Assembly: GCF_001666835.1 (NCBI RefSeq)
Contig: NZ_LZJF01000119.1
Span: forward strand, 1 to 64,000
Origin: Mycobacterium sp. E3251
GTDB lineage: Bacteria; Actinomycetota; Actinomycetes; Mycobacteriales; Mycobacteriaceae
Direction: 5' to 3'
DNA length: 64,000 bases
Shown: piece by piece, positions 56,314 to 64,000 of the stretch
Numbering within the stretch: position 1 is the stretch's first letter
How the letters are laid out: the number at the start of each line of letters is the position of its first letter
Notes under the pieces: generated by a model
Told to the model about the DNA's origin: nothing
Databases searched by the model: none
The model's input: the letters and a program-made list of their open reading frames with translations, nothing else
Program-made: the position numbers and the translations under genes

Positions 56314-57498
56314 ATGAACGCCTTCCCGCGGGCACCGATCGAGACTCCCCCGCAAGCGGGTGATACCCCCACGCCGCTGGCCTGGCTGGAGGCGGTGGAA
56401 AGTCAGCGCCGCGAGGCCGGGCTGCGCCGGTCGTTGCGGCCGCGGCCCGCCGTCGCCACCGAGCTGGACTTGGCATCCAACGACTACCTGGGGCTGTCCC
56501 AGCACCCCGACGTCATCGAGGGCGGCGTCGCGGCGCTGCGCATGTGGGGCGCCGGCTCCACCGGTTCCCGCCTGGTCACCGGCGACACCGAACTGCACCA
56601 GCAGTTCGAGTCCGAGCTCGCCGAATACGTCGGCGCCGCATCGGGATTGCTGTTCTCGTCCGGATACGCGGCCAACCTGGGCGCGGTCGTCGGCCTGTCG
56701 GGCCGGGGGGCGCTGCTGGTGTCCGACGAGCTTTCGCACGCCTCCCTGGTCGACGCCTGCCGGCTGTCGCGGTCCCGGGTGGCGATCACGCCGCACCGCG
56801 ACGTCGATGCCGTGGAGGCGGCCCTCGCCGGGCGCGACGAGGAGCGTGCCGTCGTCATCACCGAGTCGGTGTTCAGCGCCGACGGCGCCCTGGCGCCGCT
56901 GCGGGAGCTGCACGAGGTCTGTCGCCGGCACCGCGCGCTGCTGATCGTCGACGAGGCCCACGGCCTCGGCGTGCGCGGGGGCGGGCGCGGGCTGCTGTAC
57001 GAGCTCGGGCTGGCGGGCGCCCCCGACGTGGTGCTGACCACGACGCTGTCCAAGGCGCTGGGCAGTCAGGGCGGAGTGGTCCTCGGGCCGGCGGCGGTGC
57101 GGGCCCACCTGATCGACGCGGCCCGGACGTTCATCTTCGACACCGGCCTGGCGCCCGCGGCGGTGGGCGCCGCGTGGGCGGCGCTGACCGTGCTGCGGGC
57201 CGAACCGTGGCGGCCCGAGGCGGTGTTGCGGCATGCCCGCATGCTGGCCGAGGTGTGCGCCGTGCCCGAGATCCCGCAGTCGGCGGTGGTGTCGGTGATC
57301 CTGGGGGACCCGGAGGTGGCCCTGGCCGCCGCGGCCGCCTGCCTGGACGCCGGCGTGAAGGTGGGCTGCTTCCGGCCCCCGACCGTGCCGGCCGGGACCT
57401 CCCGGCTGCGGCTGACCGCCCGCGCGTCGCTGGATGCGGCCGAACTCGACATCGCCCGGCGGGTGCTCACCGACGTGCTTGCTGTGACGCGCCCTTGA
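56314..57498 (+). CDS. bioF: 8-amino-7-oxononanoate synthase
   Basis: PLP enzyme joining pimeloyl-thioester and alanine. The 394 residues include [52 protein letters not shown] and the PLP-Lys in [13 protein letters not shown]. The N-terminal 20 residues ([21 protein letters not shown]) differ from M. tuberculosis BioF1 and include a small GC palindromic repeat in the DNA. ATG 56314 lies 6 bp behind bioA. Its stop overlaps the bioD start by 3 bp. Confidence 0.96.
   Translation: MNAFPRAPIETPPQAGDTPTPLAWLEAVESQRREAGLRRSLRPRPAVATELDLASNDYLGLSQHPDVIEGGVAALRMWGAGSTGSRLVTGDTELHQQFESELAEYVGAASGLLFSSGYAANLGAVVGLSGRGALLVSDELSHASLVDACRLSRSRVAITPHRDVDAVEAALAGRDEERAVVITESVFSADGALAPLRELHEVCRRHRALLIVDEAHGLGVRGGGRGLLYELGLAGAPDVVLTTTLSKALGSQGGVVLGPAAVRAHLIDAARTFIFDTGLAPAAVGAAWAALTVLRAEPWRPEAVLRHARMLAEVCAVPEIPQSAVVSVILGDPEVALAAAAACLDAGVKVGCFRPPTVPAGTSRLRLTARASLDAAELDIARRVLTDVLAVTRP
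56345..56370. repeat. Small GC palindromic repeat inside the bioF start
   Basis: CCCGC (56349-56353), AA, GCGGG (56356-56360), TGATA, CCCCC (56366-56370). It resembles 19351-19380 (CCCCCGC...GGGGGTGCCCCC) and codes for the unconserved [11 protein letters not shown] stretch of BioF, suggesting a dispersed repeat that entered the coding sequence in frame. Confidence 0.45.
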
Positions 57499-58175
57499 CC
57501 GTCCTGGTCGTCACGGGGACGGGAACCGGGGTCGGCAAGACCGTCGTCACCGCCGCGCTGGCCTGTCACGCCCGTCAGGCCGGCATCGACGTCGCGGTGT
57601 GCAAACCGGTCCAGACCGGCACCGACACCGGCGACGACGACCTGGCCGAGGTCGCCCGGCTGTCCGGCGCGACCGAGTTGGCCGGGCTGGCCCGCTACCC
57701 GCAACCGCTGGCGCCGGCCGCCGCGGCCGAGTTGGCCGGCGCGGCGCTGCCCACCGGTGAACAGGTGCTGCGGCTCATCGCCGGCCTGGACCGACCGGGG
57801 CGGCTGACGCTGGTCGAAGGGGCCGGCGGGCTGCTCGTCGAGCTCGCCGCCGAAGGCTTCACCCTGCGCGATCTGGCCGTCGAGCTGGGCGCCGCGGCAC
57901 TGGTCGCGGTGACCGCCGAACTGGGCACCCTCAACCACACCGCGCTGACGCTGGAATCGCTTGCCGCCCATGATGTTTCGTGCGCCGGCCTGGTCATCGG
58001 CAGCTGGCCGGTGCACCCCGGGCTGGTGGAGACCTCGAACCGCTCCGCGCTGGGCCGGCTGGCCCCGGTGCGGGCCGCGCTGCCCGCGGGGGCCGGATCG
58101 ATGGACGCCGCGCAGTTCGCGGCCATGAGCGCCGCGGCGTTCGACCGCGACTGGGTCGCCACGCTGGTCCGCTGA
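57495..58175 (+). CDS. bioD: Dethiobiotin synthetase
   Basis: ATP-dependent carboxylase that closes the ureido ring of dethiobiotin. The 226 residues equal M. tuberculosis BioD. The P-loop [10 protein letters not shown] at residues 7-16, the substrate lysine segment CKPVQTGTD and [10 protein letters not shown] are visible. The start is TTG 57495, overlapping the bioF stop (TTGA), so it is translationally coupled. It also touches the next gene through a TGATG overlap. Confidence 0.95.
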   Translation: MTVLVVTGTGTGVGKTVVTAALACHARQAGIDVAVCKPVQTGTDTGDDDLAEVARLSGATELAGLARYPQPLAPAAAAELAGAALPTGEQVLRLIAGLDRPGRLTLVEGAGGLLVELAAEGFTLRDLAVELGAAALVAVTAELGTLNHTALTLESLAAHDVSCAGLVIGSWPVHPGLVETSNRSALGRLAPVRAALPAGAGSMDAAQFAAMSAAAFDRDWVATLVR

Positions 58176-58684
58176 TGGTGCATTCCATCGAGCTGCTCTT
58201 CGACGGCGAGACCGAGGCGACGATCCGCGGGCTCTGGGACGCGCTGGCGTGCGCGGGAATTCCCAGTCAGGCACCGGCCGGGCGGCCGCACGTCACGCTC
58301 GCGGTGGCCGACCGCATCGCCGAGGAGGCCGACGCCGCGCTCCGGCCGCTGACCGGCCGGCTGCCGCTGGGCTGTGCCGTCGGCCCGTCGCTGCTGCTCG
58401 GGCGGTCCAACGCGATCCTGGCCCGGCTCATCGTGCCGACGGCGGAGTTGCTGGATTTCCACGCGCAGGTGCACCGGTTGTGCGGCGAGCTCCTGGCCCC
58501 CGCGCCGGCCCCCACCAGCCTGCCCGGCCACTGGACGCCGCACGTCACGCTGGCCCGTCGCGTCGCGGGACCGGCGCTGAGCCGGTCGCTGCGGATCGCG
58601 GGGCGGCCCCAGCTCGTCGAGGGGAGCTTCGCCGGTTTGCGCCACTGGAACGGCGAGAAGAAGGTCGACTACCTGATCCGCTAG
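58175..58684 (+). CDS. 2H-phosphoesterase-like (2'-5' RNA ligase superfamily) protein (Rv1571-like)
   Basis: A 169-residue protein, the same length as Rv1571. Two H-x-T-x motifs, PHVTLAV near residue 39 and PHVTLAR near 124, are those of 2H phosphoesterases, which act on cyclic phosphates of RNA or nucleotides. ATG 58175 overlaps the bioD stop by one base. Its place at the end of the biotin operon does not by itself imply a role in biotin metabolism. The gene ends 4 bp inside the convergent membrane-protein gene. Confidence 0.8.
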   Translation: MVHSIELLFDGETEATIRGLWDALACAGIPSQAPAGRPHVTLAVADRIAEEADAALRPLTGRLPLGCAVGPSLLLGRSNAILARLIVPTAELLDFHAQVHRLCGELLAPAPAPTSLPGHWTPHVTLARRVAGPALSRSLRIAGRPQLVEGSFAGLRHWNGEKKVDYLIR

Positions 58685-60045
58685 CCGCCGAACAGCAGGT
58701 AAAGGCCGGTGAAGGTGTAGCCGACCATGACCAGCATCATGGTCAGCTGTCCGGTGAGCTGGTGCCCGCTGGGCAGCAGCCGCAGCGCCTTGTCGTGGGC
58801 GGCGATCACCGCGAGGATGTGGCCGGTCACCACGCAGGCCACCTTGATCCCGGCCAGCACCGGCGGGTGCGCCGACAACACGTAGGCCACCTGCTGGTGC
58901 GCCAGTCCCAGCAAATTCCAGCCGTGGCCGAGCGGGTCGGCCAGCGCGAACACGGCCTGCTGTCCGCGCTCGACGAGGTAGGTGAGGTAGTGGGCGAAGA
59001 TGTAGCCCACCACGATCGGGATCAGGGAATGTGCCATCTGGCCGGGCAGGGCGCGGCGCTGGTCGCGGTCCACGCCGCCCGTCGCGCGCGCGGCGAGCGA
59101 AAAGGTCACCGCCACAACGGAAATGAAGACAATCAGCCCGAGGGTTCGCAGCAGCGACGACGCCGGCGCCGGCGTCAGGCCGATGTCGCGCGATAACCCG
59201 TCGGCGAAGCCGCGCCACGTCGGGGACGACGAGAAACTGTCGAACGCCGTGGACCCGAGCAACACCGCGAGCAGCACCACCACCCCGGGCCGCACGGGCA
59301 GCGACGGCAAATGGTCGAGCGGATTCCCGATGACGATCCTCCCGCTCGCCGGGTTGCGGCGAAACGGGGACAGCCGGGACACCGCCATGCTGTACACGCC
59401 GAACGGGTCGGCACGGGCCAGCCAGCGCTGGCCACACAGCCAGGCGCCCACCAGCATGGCCACGGCGTACACACCCAGCCACGCGCCCACCCACGGCAGC
59501 GACGCGGGGTTCGGGCTGGCCAGCTCCATCCAGACGAACGCGAACAGGCCCAGCGCGGCCGGGCGGTAGCCCCAGCGTTCGGGATAGGACCGCCGCGGGC
59601 GGTGCAGGCGCTCGGGCGTGGCCCGCCGCAGCAACAAATAGACCGTCCGCATCGGCGAAATGACCCGCCAAACCGGCCCGATCGCCAGCGACAGCGCCAC
59701 CAGGCCGACCCACAGCAGCACGTAGAACACGCCGAGTAGGGCGTTGGTCTCCGACCGCGGGCCCCACACCCCGGCCGCCACCGCCCACGCCGCGAACACC
59801 AGCGCCAGCCCGGCGGCCGTCCACCGCGTCGCCCGCGCGTCGACCAGCGCGGTCACCGCCGCCGGCAGTGGGCGGCCGGGCTTGAGCGGATCGAACCGCG
59901 GCCGCCGCCAGGCGAAGGCGACCAGCGCGAAGGTGAACGTCAGGGCCCACGCCGCGCCGACCATCGCGTACATGTACGGCACCGGAAGGTCGCCGGATCC
60001 GCCGAGGCCGTGCGCGAGGACCGCGGTCGCGCCGCGGGCGCTCAC
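58681..60045 (-). CDS. Polytopic membrane protein (fenitrothion-hydrolase-like annotation)
   Basis: A 454-residue protein with about nine to ten transmembrane helices and no soluble domain. It begins LAHGLGGSGDLPVPYMYAMVGAAWALTFTFALVAF, a start I associate with actinobacterial proteins labelled fenitrothion hydrolase, a label based on distant similarity. His and Arg residues near helix ends (HSLIPIVVGYIFAHYLTYL, GHILAVIAAHDKALRL) could bind metal or a cofactor. GTG 60045 overlaps the upstream lipoprotein stop by 4 bp. Last gene of a four-gene operon. Function unknown. Confidence 0.75.
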   Translation of the reverse strand: MSARGATAVLAHGLGGSGDLPVPYMYAMVGAAWALTFTFALVAFAWRRPRFDPLKPGRPLPAAVTALVDARATRWTAAGLALVFAAWAVAAGVWGPRSETNALLGVFYVLLWVGLVALSLAIGPVWRVISPMRTVYLLLRRATPERLHRPRRSYPERWGYRPAALGLFAFVWMELASPNPASLPWVGAWLGVYAVAMLVGAWLCGQRWLARADPFGVYSMAVSRLSPFRRNPASGRIVIGNPLDHLPSLPVRPGVVVLLAVLLGSTAFDSFSSSPTWRGFADGLSRDIGLTPAPASSLLRTLGLIVFISVVAVTFSLAARATGGVDRDQRRALPGQMAHSLIPIVVGYIFAHYLTYLVERGQQAVFALADPLGHGWNLLGLAHQQVAYVLSAHPPVLAGIKVACVVTGHILAVIAAHDKALRLLPSGHQLTGQLTMMLVMVGYTFTGLYLLFGG

Positions 60046-60410
60046 GGTTGGACTTGGATGGTCGCGATCGTGCGGTCCAGTCGGTGCAGCTCCACCTCGA
60101 CGTTGCCGGGCACGTCGGCGCTGAACTGGAACGTCTGGTTGGGCGCCGCGGCCACCGAGAACTTGTGGTCGGGCGTCGAGTGCACGTGCAGCTCGTCGGG
60201 AGCGTCGCTGGTCACCTTCACCGTGATCGGCTGGTGCACCCTGGCCTGCAGCGTGGCGTTGGTGGGAGTCACCTGCCCGTTGGCGATGGTGACGTCGATC
60301 GTCGGGCCGGCGCCGGTGGCCTGCGACTGGTTATGCGAGCCGCCGCACGCGATCAACGCCCACGCCAGCGCCGCCACCCACGCCGCAGCCAGGGCGCTAC
60401 GCATCCCCAT
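60042..60410 (-). CDS. Cupredoxin-like lipoprotein
   Basis: A 122-residue exported protein. The signal peptide MGMRSALAAAWVAALAWALIAC has a lipobox-like LIAC. The mature part is a small beta-sandwich typical of cupredoxins: VTIANGQVTPTNATLQARVHQPITVKVTSDAPDELHVHS, PNQTFQFSADVPGNVEVELHRLDRTIATIQV. His residues HVHS and ELHR fit metal-ligand positions, but the usual Cys ligand is absent. Copper binding is possible but not proven. It is flanked by two large membrane proteins, to which it may deliver metal or serve as an electron carrier. Confidence 0.78.
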   Translation of the reverse strand: MGMRSALAAAWVAALAWALIACGGSHNQSQATGAGPTIDVTIANGQVTPTNATLQARVHQPITVKVTSDAPDELHVHSTPDHKFSVAAAPNQTFQFSADVPGNVEVELHRLDRTIATIQVQP

Positions 60411-60413
60411 CGA

Positions 60414-62258
60414 TCAGGCCGCCCTGGGGGTGCCTGGCACGGTGTGCTTTTCCTCCTCCGCCCGCTTGGGGACGCTGTCGGCGTTGTTGATCCGGCCGGC
60501 GCCCCAGGTCAGGGCGGTGATGACCATCAGCGTCAGGAACAGCACGACGATTCCGCCGGCGGTGAACAGCCAGGCCGGCGCGCTCTGGTCGCGCTCGCGC
60601 TGCAGGATCGTGACCTCCAGGACGAACGGCCGCGTACTCGTCGCGAGGGCGGGGACCTCAGGCGCCGGGATGGCGTCGTCGGCCGGCTCGTAGATCGGCG
60701 CGGCCGTCATCGTGCGGCCGTCCTGGACCCGCAACAGCGTCTTCCAGTCACCCCACACCGGGACCGGCTGCGTGGACCGGTAGTGCCCCGGCCCGACCTT
60801 GGCGAGCTTGTCGATCATCAGGCCGCGGTCGTTCTGCATCCGCCCCTGCCAGGACAGGATCGTCAGCCAGTCCGGGTGGTCGCTGACCATGGTTGTCGGG
60901 GAGATCATCACGTCGGCCGACACCATCCGCTGGCCTGCGGGGCTGGGCAGATCCGTCAGCGTCACCGTGGCGGTGTTCTTGCCCGGCACGAGGATGTGCA
61001 ACCCGTTGGCCACCGCGCAACCGATCACGAGCACCGTCAGCGCGACGACGCCGATGGCGAGCCGGCGGCCCGGCAGGCGCTCGCCGGTGAGCACCATGCC
61101 GAACATCGCGCCGCACAACCCGGTCAGGACGGCCACCGGCACCGACATCGCCAGCGCCTCGCCCCACATGCTGGTCGGCCACGGGTAGTGGTAGACGGCC
61201 CCGATCCACAGCGATTCCAGCCAGAGCCCCACCGTGGCGACCCCGAGGCCCGAGACGGCGCCGAACACCAGCGGGCGCTTGATCAACGGCGTCAGCGCCA
61301 CCAGCTCGACGATGAGGGCGGGACCCAGGTAGAGCGGGAACCAGTTGATCGGGGCGCCCAGGATGGGGCCGACGATCACCGCGACCGCGCCCCGCAGCGC
61401 GATGGCGAACACCGCCGCGATGATCGCGGCGCCGCGGCCCATCGTCAGGCGGGCGGCGACGGCGGCCAGTGCGGACGCCGCGGCGATCAGCATCGGCTGA
61501 AACACCAGCCGGAACTGCGGGACCCCGAAGTCGAACTCGATCTGGTAGACCGACAGGCCGATGAACAACCCGCCGAACGACAGGTACCGCAGGAACGAGA
61601 TGAACGCGCCGTTGAATACCTCCCCGGCTTCGTGCGCCTCGCCCTCACGCTCCAGCATCAGCACCGAGAACAGCGAGAAACACGCCCCGCCGATCATCAT
61701 CAAATGCGTTGGGCCCCAAAGGGTGACGTCTTGACCGAAGATCCGGTGCCAGATGTCGTCGAGCGGGAACCCGATCATCGCGTACATGCCACAGCCGGCC
61801 ATCAGGATGCCGCCGACGGGCGCGTACCAGTTGCGGGTGATGCGTACCGCCGCGGGCCCCGGCTTGTCGAAGGGCAGCACCATCGACACCGCGCCGCCGA
61901 CGAAGATTCCGAACAGCCCGATGATGATGAAGTAGTGCGCGGGGTTGGCCAGCGGGCCGGGGTCGCGCCCGTTGCCGATGTGCCAGCTGACGTCCCAGAT
62001 GAACCCGAACAGGGCGCAGATGATGAACGTCGTGAAGATCATGACCGGCAGCGCCACCCAATTGGGCCGGTGGAACTTCTCGCCGAGCTTGTCGGCCACC
62101 CGCGTCAACCACTCGATCCGATGGGTGCGGTGGGCATAACCGACCCACAGCATGACCGCGGCGATCACCACCGCCGCCACCGACAGCCCGATCACCTGGT
62201 TCAGGCCGGCGCCGCGGGCAGGCGCTTCGGCAACGTAGGTCAGTTCCGTCGAGTTCAT
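60414..62258 (-). CDS. Large polytopic membrane protein of unknown function
   Basis: A 614-residue protein with about twelve transmembrane helices and an outside domain (residues about 430-555, VTLTDLPSPAGQRMVSADVMISP) before a final helix. Inside helices are conserved-looking polar sites: FGFIWDVSWHIGNGRDPGPLANPAHYFIIIG and DDIWHRIFGQDVTLWGPTHLMMIGG, a cluster of His and Asp that could hold a metal. ATG 62258 has GGAGG 9 bases upstream. Second gene of the operon, 3 bp before the cupredoxin-like lipoprotein gene. No family function recalled. Confidence 0.75.
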   Translation of the reverse strand: MNSTELTYVAEAPARGAGLNQVIGLSVAAVVIAAVMLWVGYAHRTHRIEWLTRVADKLGEKFHRPNWVALPVMIFTTFIICALFGFIWDVSWHIGNGRDPGPLANPAHYFIIIGLFGIFVGGAVSMVLPFDKPGPAAVRITRNWYAPVGGILMAGCGMYAMIGFPLDDIWHRIFGQDVTLWGPTHLMMIGGACFSLFSVLMLEREGEAHEAGEVFNGAFISFLRYLSFGGLFIGLSVYQIEFDFGVPQFRLVFQPMLIAAASALAAVAARLTMGRGAAIIAAVFAIALRGAVAVIVGPILGAPINWFPLYLGPALIVELVALTPLIKRPLVFGAVSGLGVATVGLWLESLWIGAVYHYPWPTSMWGEALAMSVPVAVLTGLCGAMFGMVLTGERLPGRRLAIGVVALTVLVIGCAVANGLHILVPGKNTATVTLTDLPSPAGQRMVSADVMISPTTMVSDHPDWLTILSWQGRMQNDRGLMIDKLAKVGPGHYRSTQPVPVWGDWKTLLRVQDGRTMTAAPIYEPADDAIPAPEVPALATSTRPFVLEVTILQRERDQSAPAWLFTAGGIVVLFLTLMVITALTWGAGRINNADSVPKRAEEEKHTVPGTPRAA

Positions 62259-62336
62259 CGTCAAAACCTCCGAACACCACAGGGCCCGAGCTGTGATCCA
62301 GCTCGCAGGAAGCGGAATGCCCAAATCGGCGGCCGG

Positions 62337-62510
62337 TCAATCACCGATTTCGTCGTCGTCGCGCTGCCCGGCCTCCTCGTCATCGCCGGAGCGCCGGTCC
62401 TTGAGTGCGACGTAGAGGATCACGCCGACGACGATGATCGCCGGCAAGAACGCGGGGATCGCCAGCAGGATCATGTGGTGGGCCACATACGCGGCGTGCG
62501 GATCGGTCAT
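62337..62510 (-). CDS. 57-residue single-pass membrane protein
   Basis: From ATG 62510 to the stop at 62337 it reads MTDPHAAYVAHHMILLAIPA, then one helix FLPAIIVVGVILYVAL and an acidic C-terminal tail (KDRRSGDDEEAGQRDDDEIGD). The His-rich N-terminus (HAAYVAHH) is notable. Codon bias is normal. It is the first gene of the operon and divergent from bioB. Being short, it is easily missed by gene finders. It may be a small subunit of a complex with the large membrane proteins. Confidence 0.7.
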   Translation of the reverse strand: MTDPHAAYVAHHMILLAIPAFLPAIIVVGVILYVALKDRRSGDDEEAGQRDDDEIGD

Positions 62511-62561
62511 TGTCGTGAGATACCCCGGCGGGCGGCATGTTCTGCGGCCGTTACCCTACTT

Positions 62562-62577
62562 TGAACACTTTTATTCA
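62562..62577. promoter_or_regulatory. Candidate BioQ-type operator before bioB
   Basis: TGAAC at 62562-62566 (within TTTGAACACTTTTATTCACA) and TTCA at 62573-62576 form an imperfect inverted repeat in the divergent region between bioB and the membrane operon, 65 bp before the bioB start. Mycobacterial BioQ binds TGAAC-type palindromes. The match is imperfect, so this is tentative. Confidence 0.3.
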
Positions 62578-62641
62578 CAGCTGCCCCCACCGTGGGCAGG
62601 GGGGCCGCGTGCGCGGCCACTGACGATGCAGGGGAGTACGG

Positions 62642-63676
62642 GTGACTCAAGCGGCAACTCGACCGGCCACCGGCGCCAACGACGCAGACATCCTGGCGGT
62701 TGCCCGTGAACAGGTACTCGAGCGCGGCGAGGGGCTGAGCCGGGAGCAGGTGCTGCAGGTGCTGCAGCTGCCCGACGACCGGCTCGACGACCTGCTGGCG
62801 CTGGCCCACGAGGTGCGGATGCGCTGGTGCGGGCCCGAGGTCGAGGTCGAGGGCATCATCAGCCTGAAGACCGGCGGCTGCCCGGAGGACTGCCATTTCT
62901 GCTCCCAATCGGGGTTGTTCGCCTCGCCGGTGCGCAGCGCCCGCCTCGACATTCCCAGCCTGGTCGAGGCCGCCAAGCAAACCGCCAAGTCGGGTGCCAC
63001 CGAGTTCTGCATCGTGGCCGCGGTCCGCGGTCCCGACGAGCGGTTGATGACCCAGGTCGCGGCCGGCATCGAGGCGATCCGCAACGAGGTCGAGATCAAC
63101 ATCGCCTGCTCGCTGGGGATGCTGACCGCCGAGCAGGTCGAGCAGCTGTCGGCGATGGGTGTGCACCGCTACAACCACAACCTGGAGACCGCCCGCTCGT
63201 TCTTCACCAACGTGGTGACCACCCACACCTGGGAGGAGCGCTGGCAGACCTTGTCGATGGTGCGCGACGCCGGCATGGAGGTGTGCTGCGGCGGCATCCT
63301 GGGCATGGGCGAGACGCTCGAACAGCGCGCGGAGTTCGCCGCCGAACTGGCCGAGCTGGGGCCCGACGAGGTGCCGTTGAACTTCCTCAACCCACGTCCC
63401 GGCACGCCGTTCGGCGACCTGGAGGTGCTGCCGGTGCCCGAGGCACTGAAGTCGGTGGCCGCCTTCCGCCTGGCCCTGCCGCGCGCGATGCTGCGGTTCG
63501 CCGGGGGCCGCGAGATCACCCTGGGCGACCTGGGCGCCAAGCAGGGCATCCTGGGCGGCATCAACGCCGTGATCGTCGGGAACTATCTGACCACCCTCGG
63601 CCGCCCGGCCGAGGCCGACCTGGAACTGCTCGACGACCTGCAGATGCCCATCAAGGCCCTGAACGCCACCCTGTAG
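62642..63676 (+). CDS. bioB: Biotin synthase
   Basis: Radical-SAM enzyme inserting sulfur into dethiobiotin. The 344 residues contain the [4Fe-4S] motif CPEDCHFC (near residues 80-87), [10 protein letters not shown], the YNHNLET segment, GGILGMGE and a final [11 protein letters not shown] 62642 with GGGGAG upstream. M. tuberculosis BioB is 349 aa. It forms an operon with bsaP, whose product it needs, and lies about 4 kb from bioA-F-D. Confidence 0.97.
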   Translation: MTQAATRPATGANDADILAVAREQVLERGEGLSREQVLQVLQLPDDRLDDLLALAHEVRMRWCGPEVEVEGIISLKTGGCPEDCHFCSQSGLFASPVRSARLDIPSLVEAAKQTAKSGATEFCIVAAVRGPDERLMTQVAAGIEAIRNEVEINIACSLGMLTAEQVEQLSAMGVHRYNHNLETARSFFTNVVTTHTWEERWQTLSMVRDAGMEVCCGGILGMGETLEQRAEFAAELAELGPDEVPLNFLNPRPGTPFGDLEVLPVPEALKSVAAFRLALPRAMLRFAGGREITLGDLGAKQGILGGINAVIVGNYLTTLGRPAEADLELLDDLQMPIKALNATL

Positions 63677-63690
63677 GAAACTTGGAGACT

Positions 63691-63918
63691 GTGGTTCGGG
63701 AACTGGGCGCTCCGGTCAGCGCCGGCGTGTACAACGTCTACACCGGGGAACTGGGGGGCACCGCCGTGCCGACCGCGGCGCAGTTGGGCCTCGAGCCGCC
63801 CCGGTTCTGTGCGGAATGCGGCCGCCGGATGATCGTGCAGGTCCGCCCCGACGGCTGGCGGGCGCAGTGCTCGCGGCACGGTCAGGTCGACTCCGTCGAC
63901 CTGGAGGCCCAGCGGTGA
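63691..63918 (+). CDS. bsaP: Biotin synthase auxiliary protein BsaP (Rv1590-like)
   Basis: A 75-residue cysteine-containing protein. [20 protein letters not shown] followed by [10 protein letters not shown] forms a C-x2-C...C-x2-H site suited to an iron-sulfur cluster or zinc. The Rv1590 product is required by mycobacterial BioB to form biotin, probably by supporting its auxiliary cluster. GTG 63691 is chosen; TTG 63682 would add three residues. It lies 14 bp behind bioB and overlaps the next start by 4 bp. Confidence 0.88.
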   Translation: MVRELGAPVSAGVYNVYTGELGGTAVPTAAQLGLEPPRFCAECGRRMIVQVRPDGWRAQCSRHGQVDSVDLEAQR

Positions 63919-64000
63919 CCGAGCCCGTGGAGGGTCGGGACGCCCCGCCGGCCGCAACCGCCCCGCGCAAGCCGCCGGTGCGCGCCATCGTCATCGCCGG
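63915..64000 (+). CDS. Rv1591-like membrane protein, 5' end only
   Basis: GTG 63915 overlaps the bsaP stop (GTGA) and opens [29 protein letters not shown], running off the window. The Pro/Ala-rich cytoplasmic start and the position behind Rv1590 match Rv1591, an integral membrane protein of unknown function. The rest is not in the window. Confidence 0.65.
   Translation, partial: MTEPVEGRDAPPAATAPRKPPVRAIVIA

Noticed and set aside
54988..57234. 748-codon open frame on the minus strand
   Set aside because: It is antisense to bioA and bioF, both strongly conserved enzymes.
60048..62564. 838-codon open frame on the plus strand
   Set aside because: It runs opposite the membrane/cupredoxin operon, whose genes have helices, lipobox and ribosome sites. 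The frame is Arg/Asp/His-rich noise.

Overview
The window is a GC-rich mycobacterial chromosome segment. Almost every gene in the conserved parts is recognisable as an orthologue of the M. tuberculosis block Rv1531 to Rv1591, in the same order and orientation. The accessory content (GGDEF protein, phenolic acid decarboxylase, 13E12-type HNH gene, an NRPS terminal module) and the lack of several H37Rv genes point to a slow-growing non-tuberculous species, most likely the M. avium complex or a close relative. The species is an inference; no rRNA or tRNA gene is present to test it.

Layout. 1-3030: 3' part of a nonribosomal peptide synthetase (adenylation, carrier and thioester-reductase domains). 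Its 5' edge is broken by an inverted duplication: bases 1-77 are the exact reverse complement of 229-305, and bases 1-227 read antisense as the missing upstream part of the same adenylation domain. 3117-4855: Rv1531-like and Rv1533-like genes. 4856-6173: a regulatory stretch with a promoter, an M-box magnesium riboswitch, a terminator-like hairpin, a small uORF, the Rv1535-like gene, a strong terminator hairpin and an isoleucine T-box. 6174-9299: ileS. 9306-15424: accessory genes (small secreted protein, LuxR-type ATPase regulator, SHOCT protein, unknowns). 15459-21300: dinX, ansA, lspA, an RluD-type pseudouridine synthase, a methyltransferase, lprI and glbN. 21586-27666: two SDR genes, an SRPBCC protein and dnaE1. 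27870-30181: a MerR-centred divergent cluster. 30242-33957: fadD11-plsB1. 33987-40715: accessory block with a diguanylate cyclase, phenolic acid decarboxylase, 13E12 HNH protein, DUF6065 protein and a TetR/FAD-monooxygenase module. 40726-44496: Ddn-like protein, ilvA and a MocR regulator facing a PPOX gene. 44708-50945: treX-treY-treZ. 50985-54940: an acyltransferase, ripD and a membrane protein. 55003-58684: bioA-bioF-bioD-Rv1571-like. 58681-62510: a four-gene membrane/cupredoxin operon. 62642-end: bioB, bsaP and the start of an Rv1591-like gene.

How the genes work together. The biotin genes give a complete late pathway (BioA, BioF, BioD, BioB and the auxiliary protein BsaP), split by the four-gene membrane operon. 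In H37Rv, as I recall, that interval holds the phiRv1/REP13E12 island. TreX, TreY and TreZ form the glycogen-to-trehalose route. FadD11 and PlsB1 are translationally coupled and could pass acyl groups to glycerol-3-phosphate. Three separate modules have a regulator facing its probable target with a visible operator: MerR with PPOX/MBL, TetR with the FAD monooxygenase, and MocR with PPOX.

The best candidates for undescribed biology are the four-gene membrane/cupredoxin operon (58681-62510), a roughly 46-bp promoter-like block shared by two distant genes (9731-9776 and 14001-14046), the uORF between the M-box and its gene, and the orphan NRPS reductase module with its fold-back edge. No CRISPR array, tRNA, rRNA or complete insertion sequence was seen.
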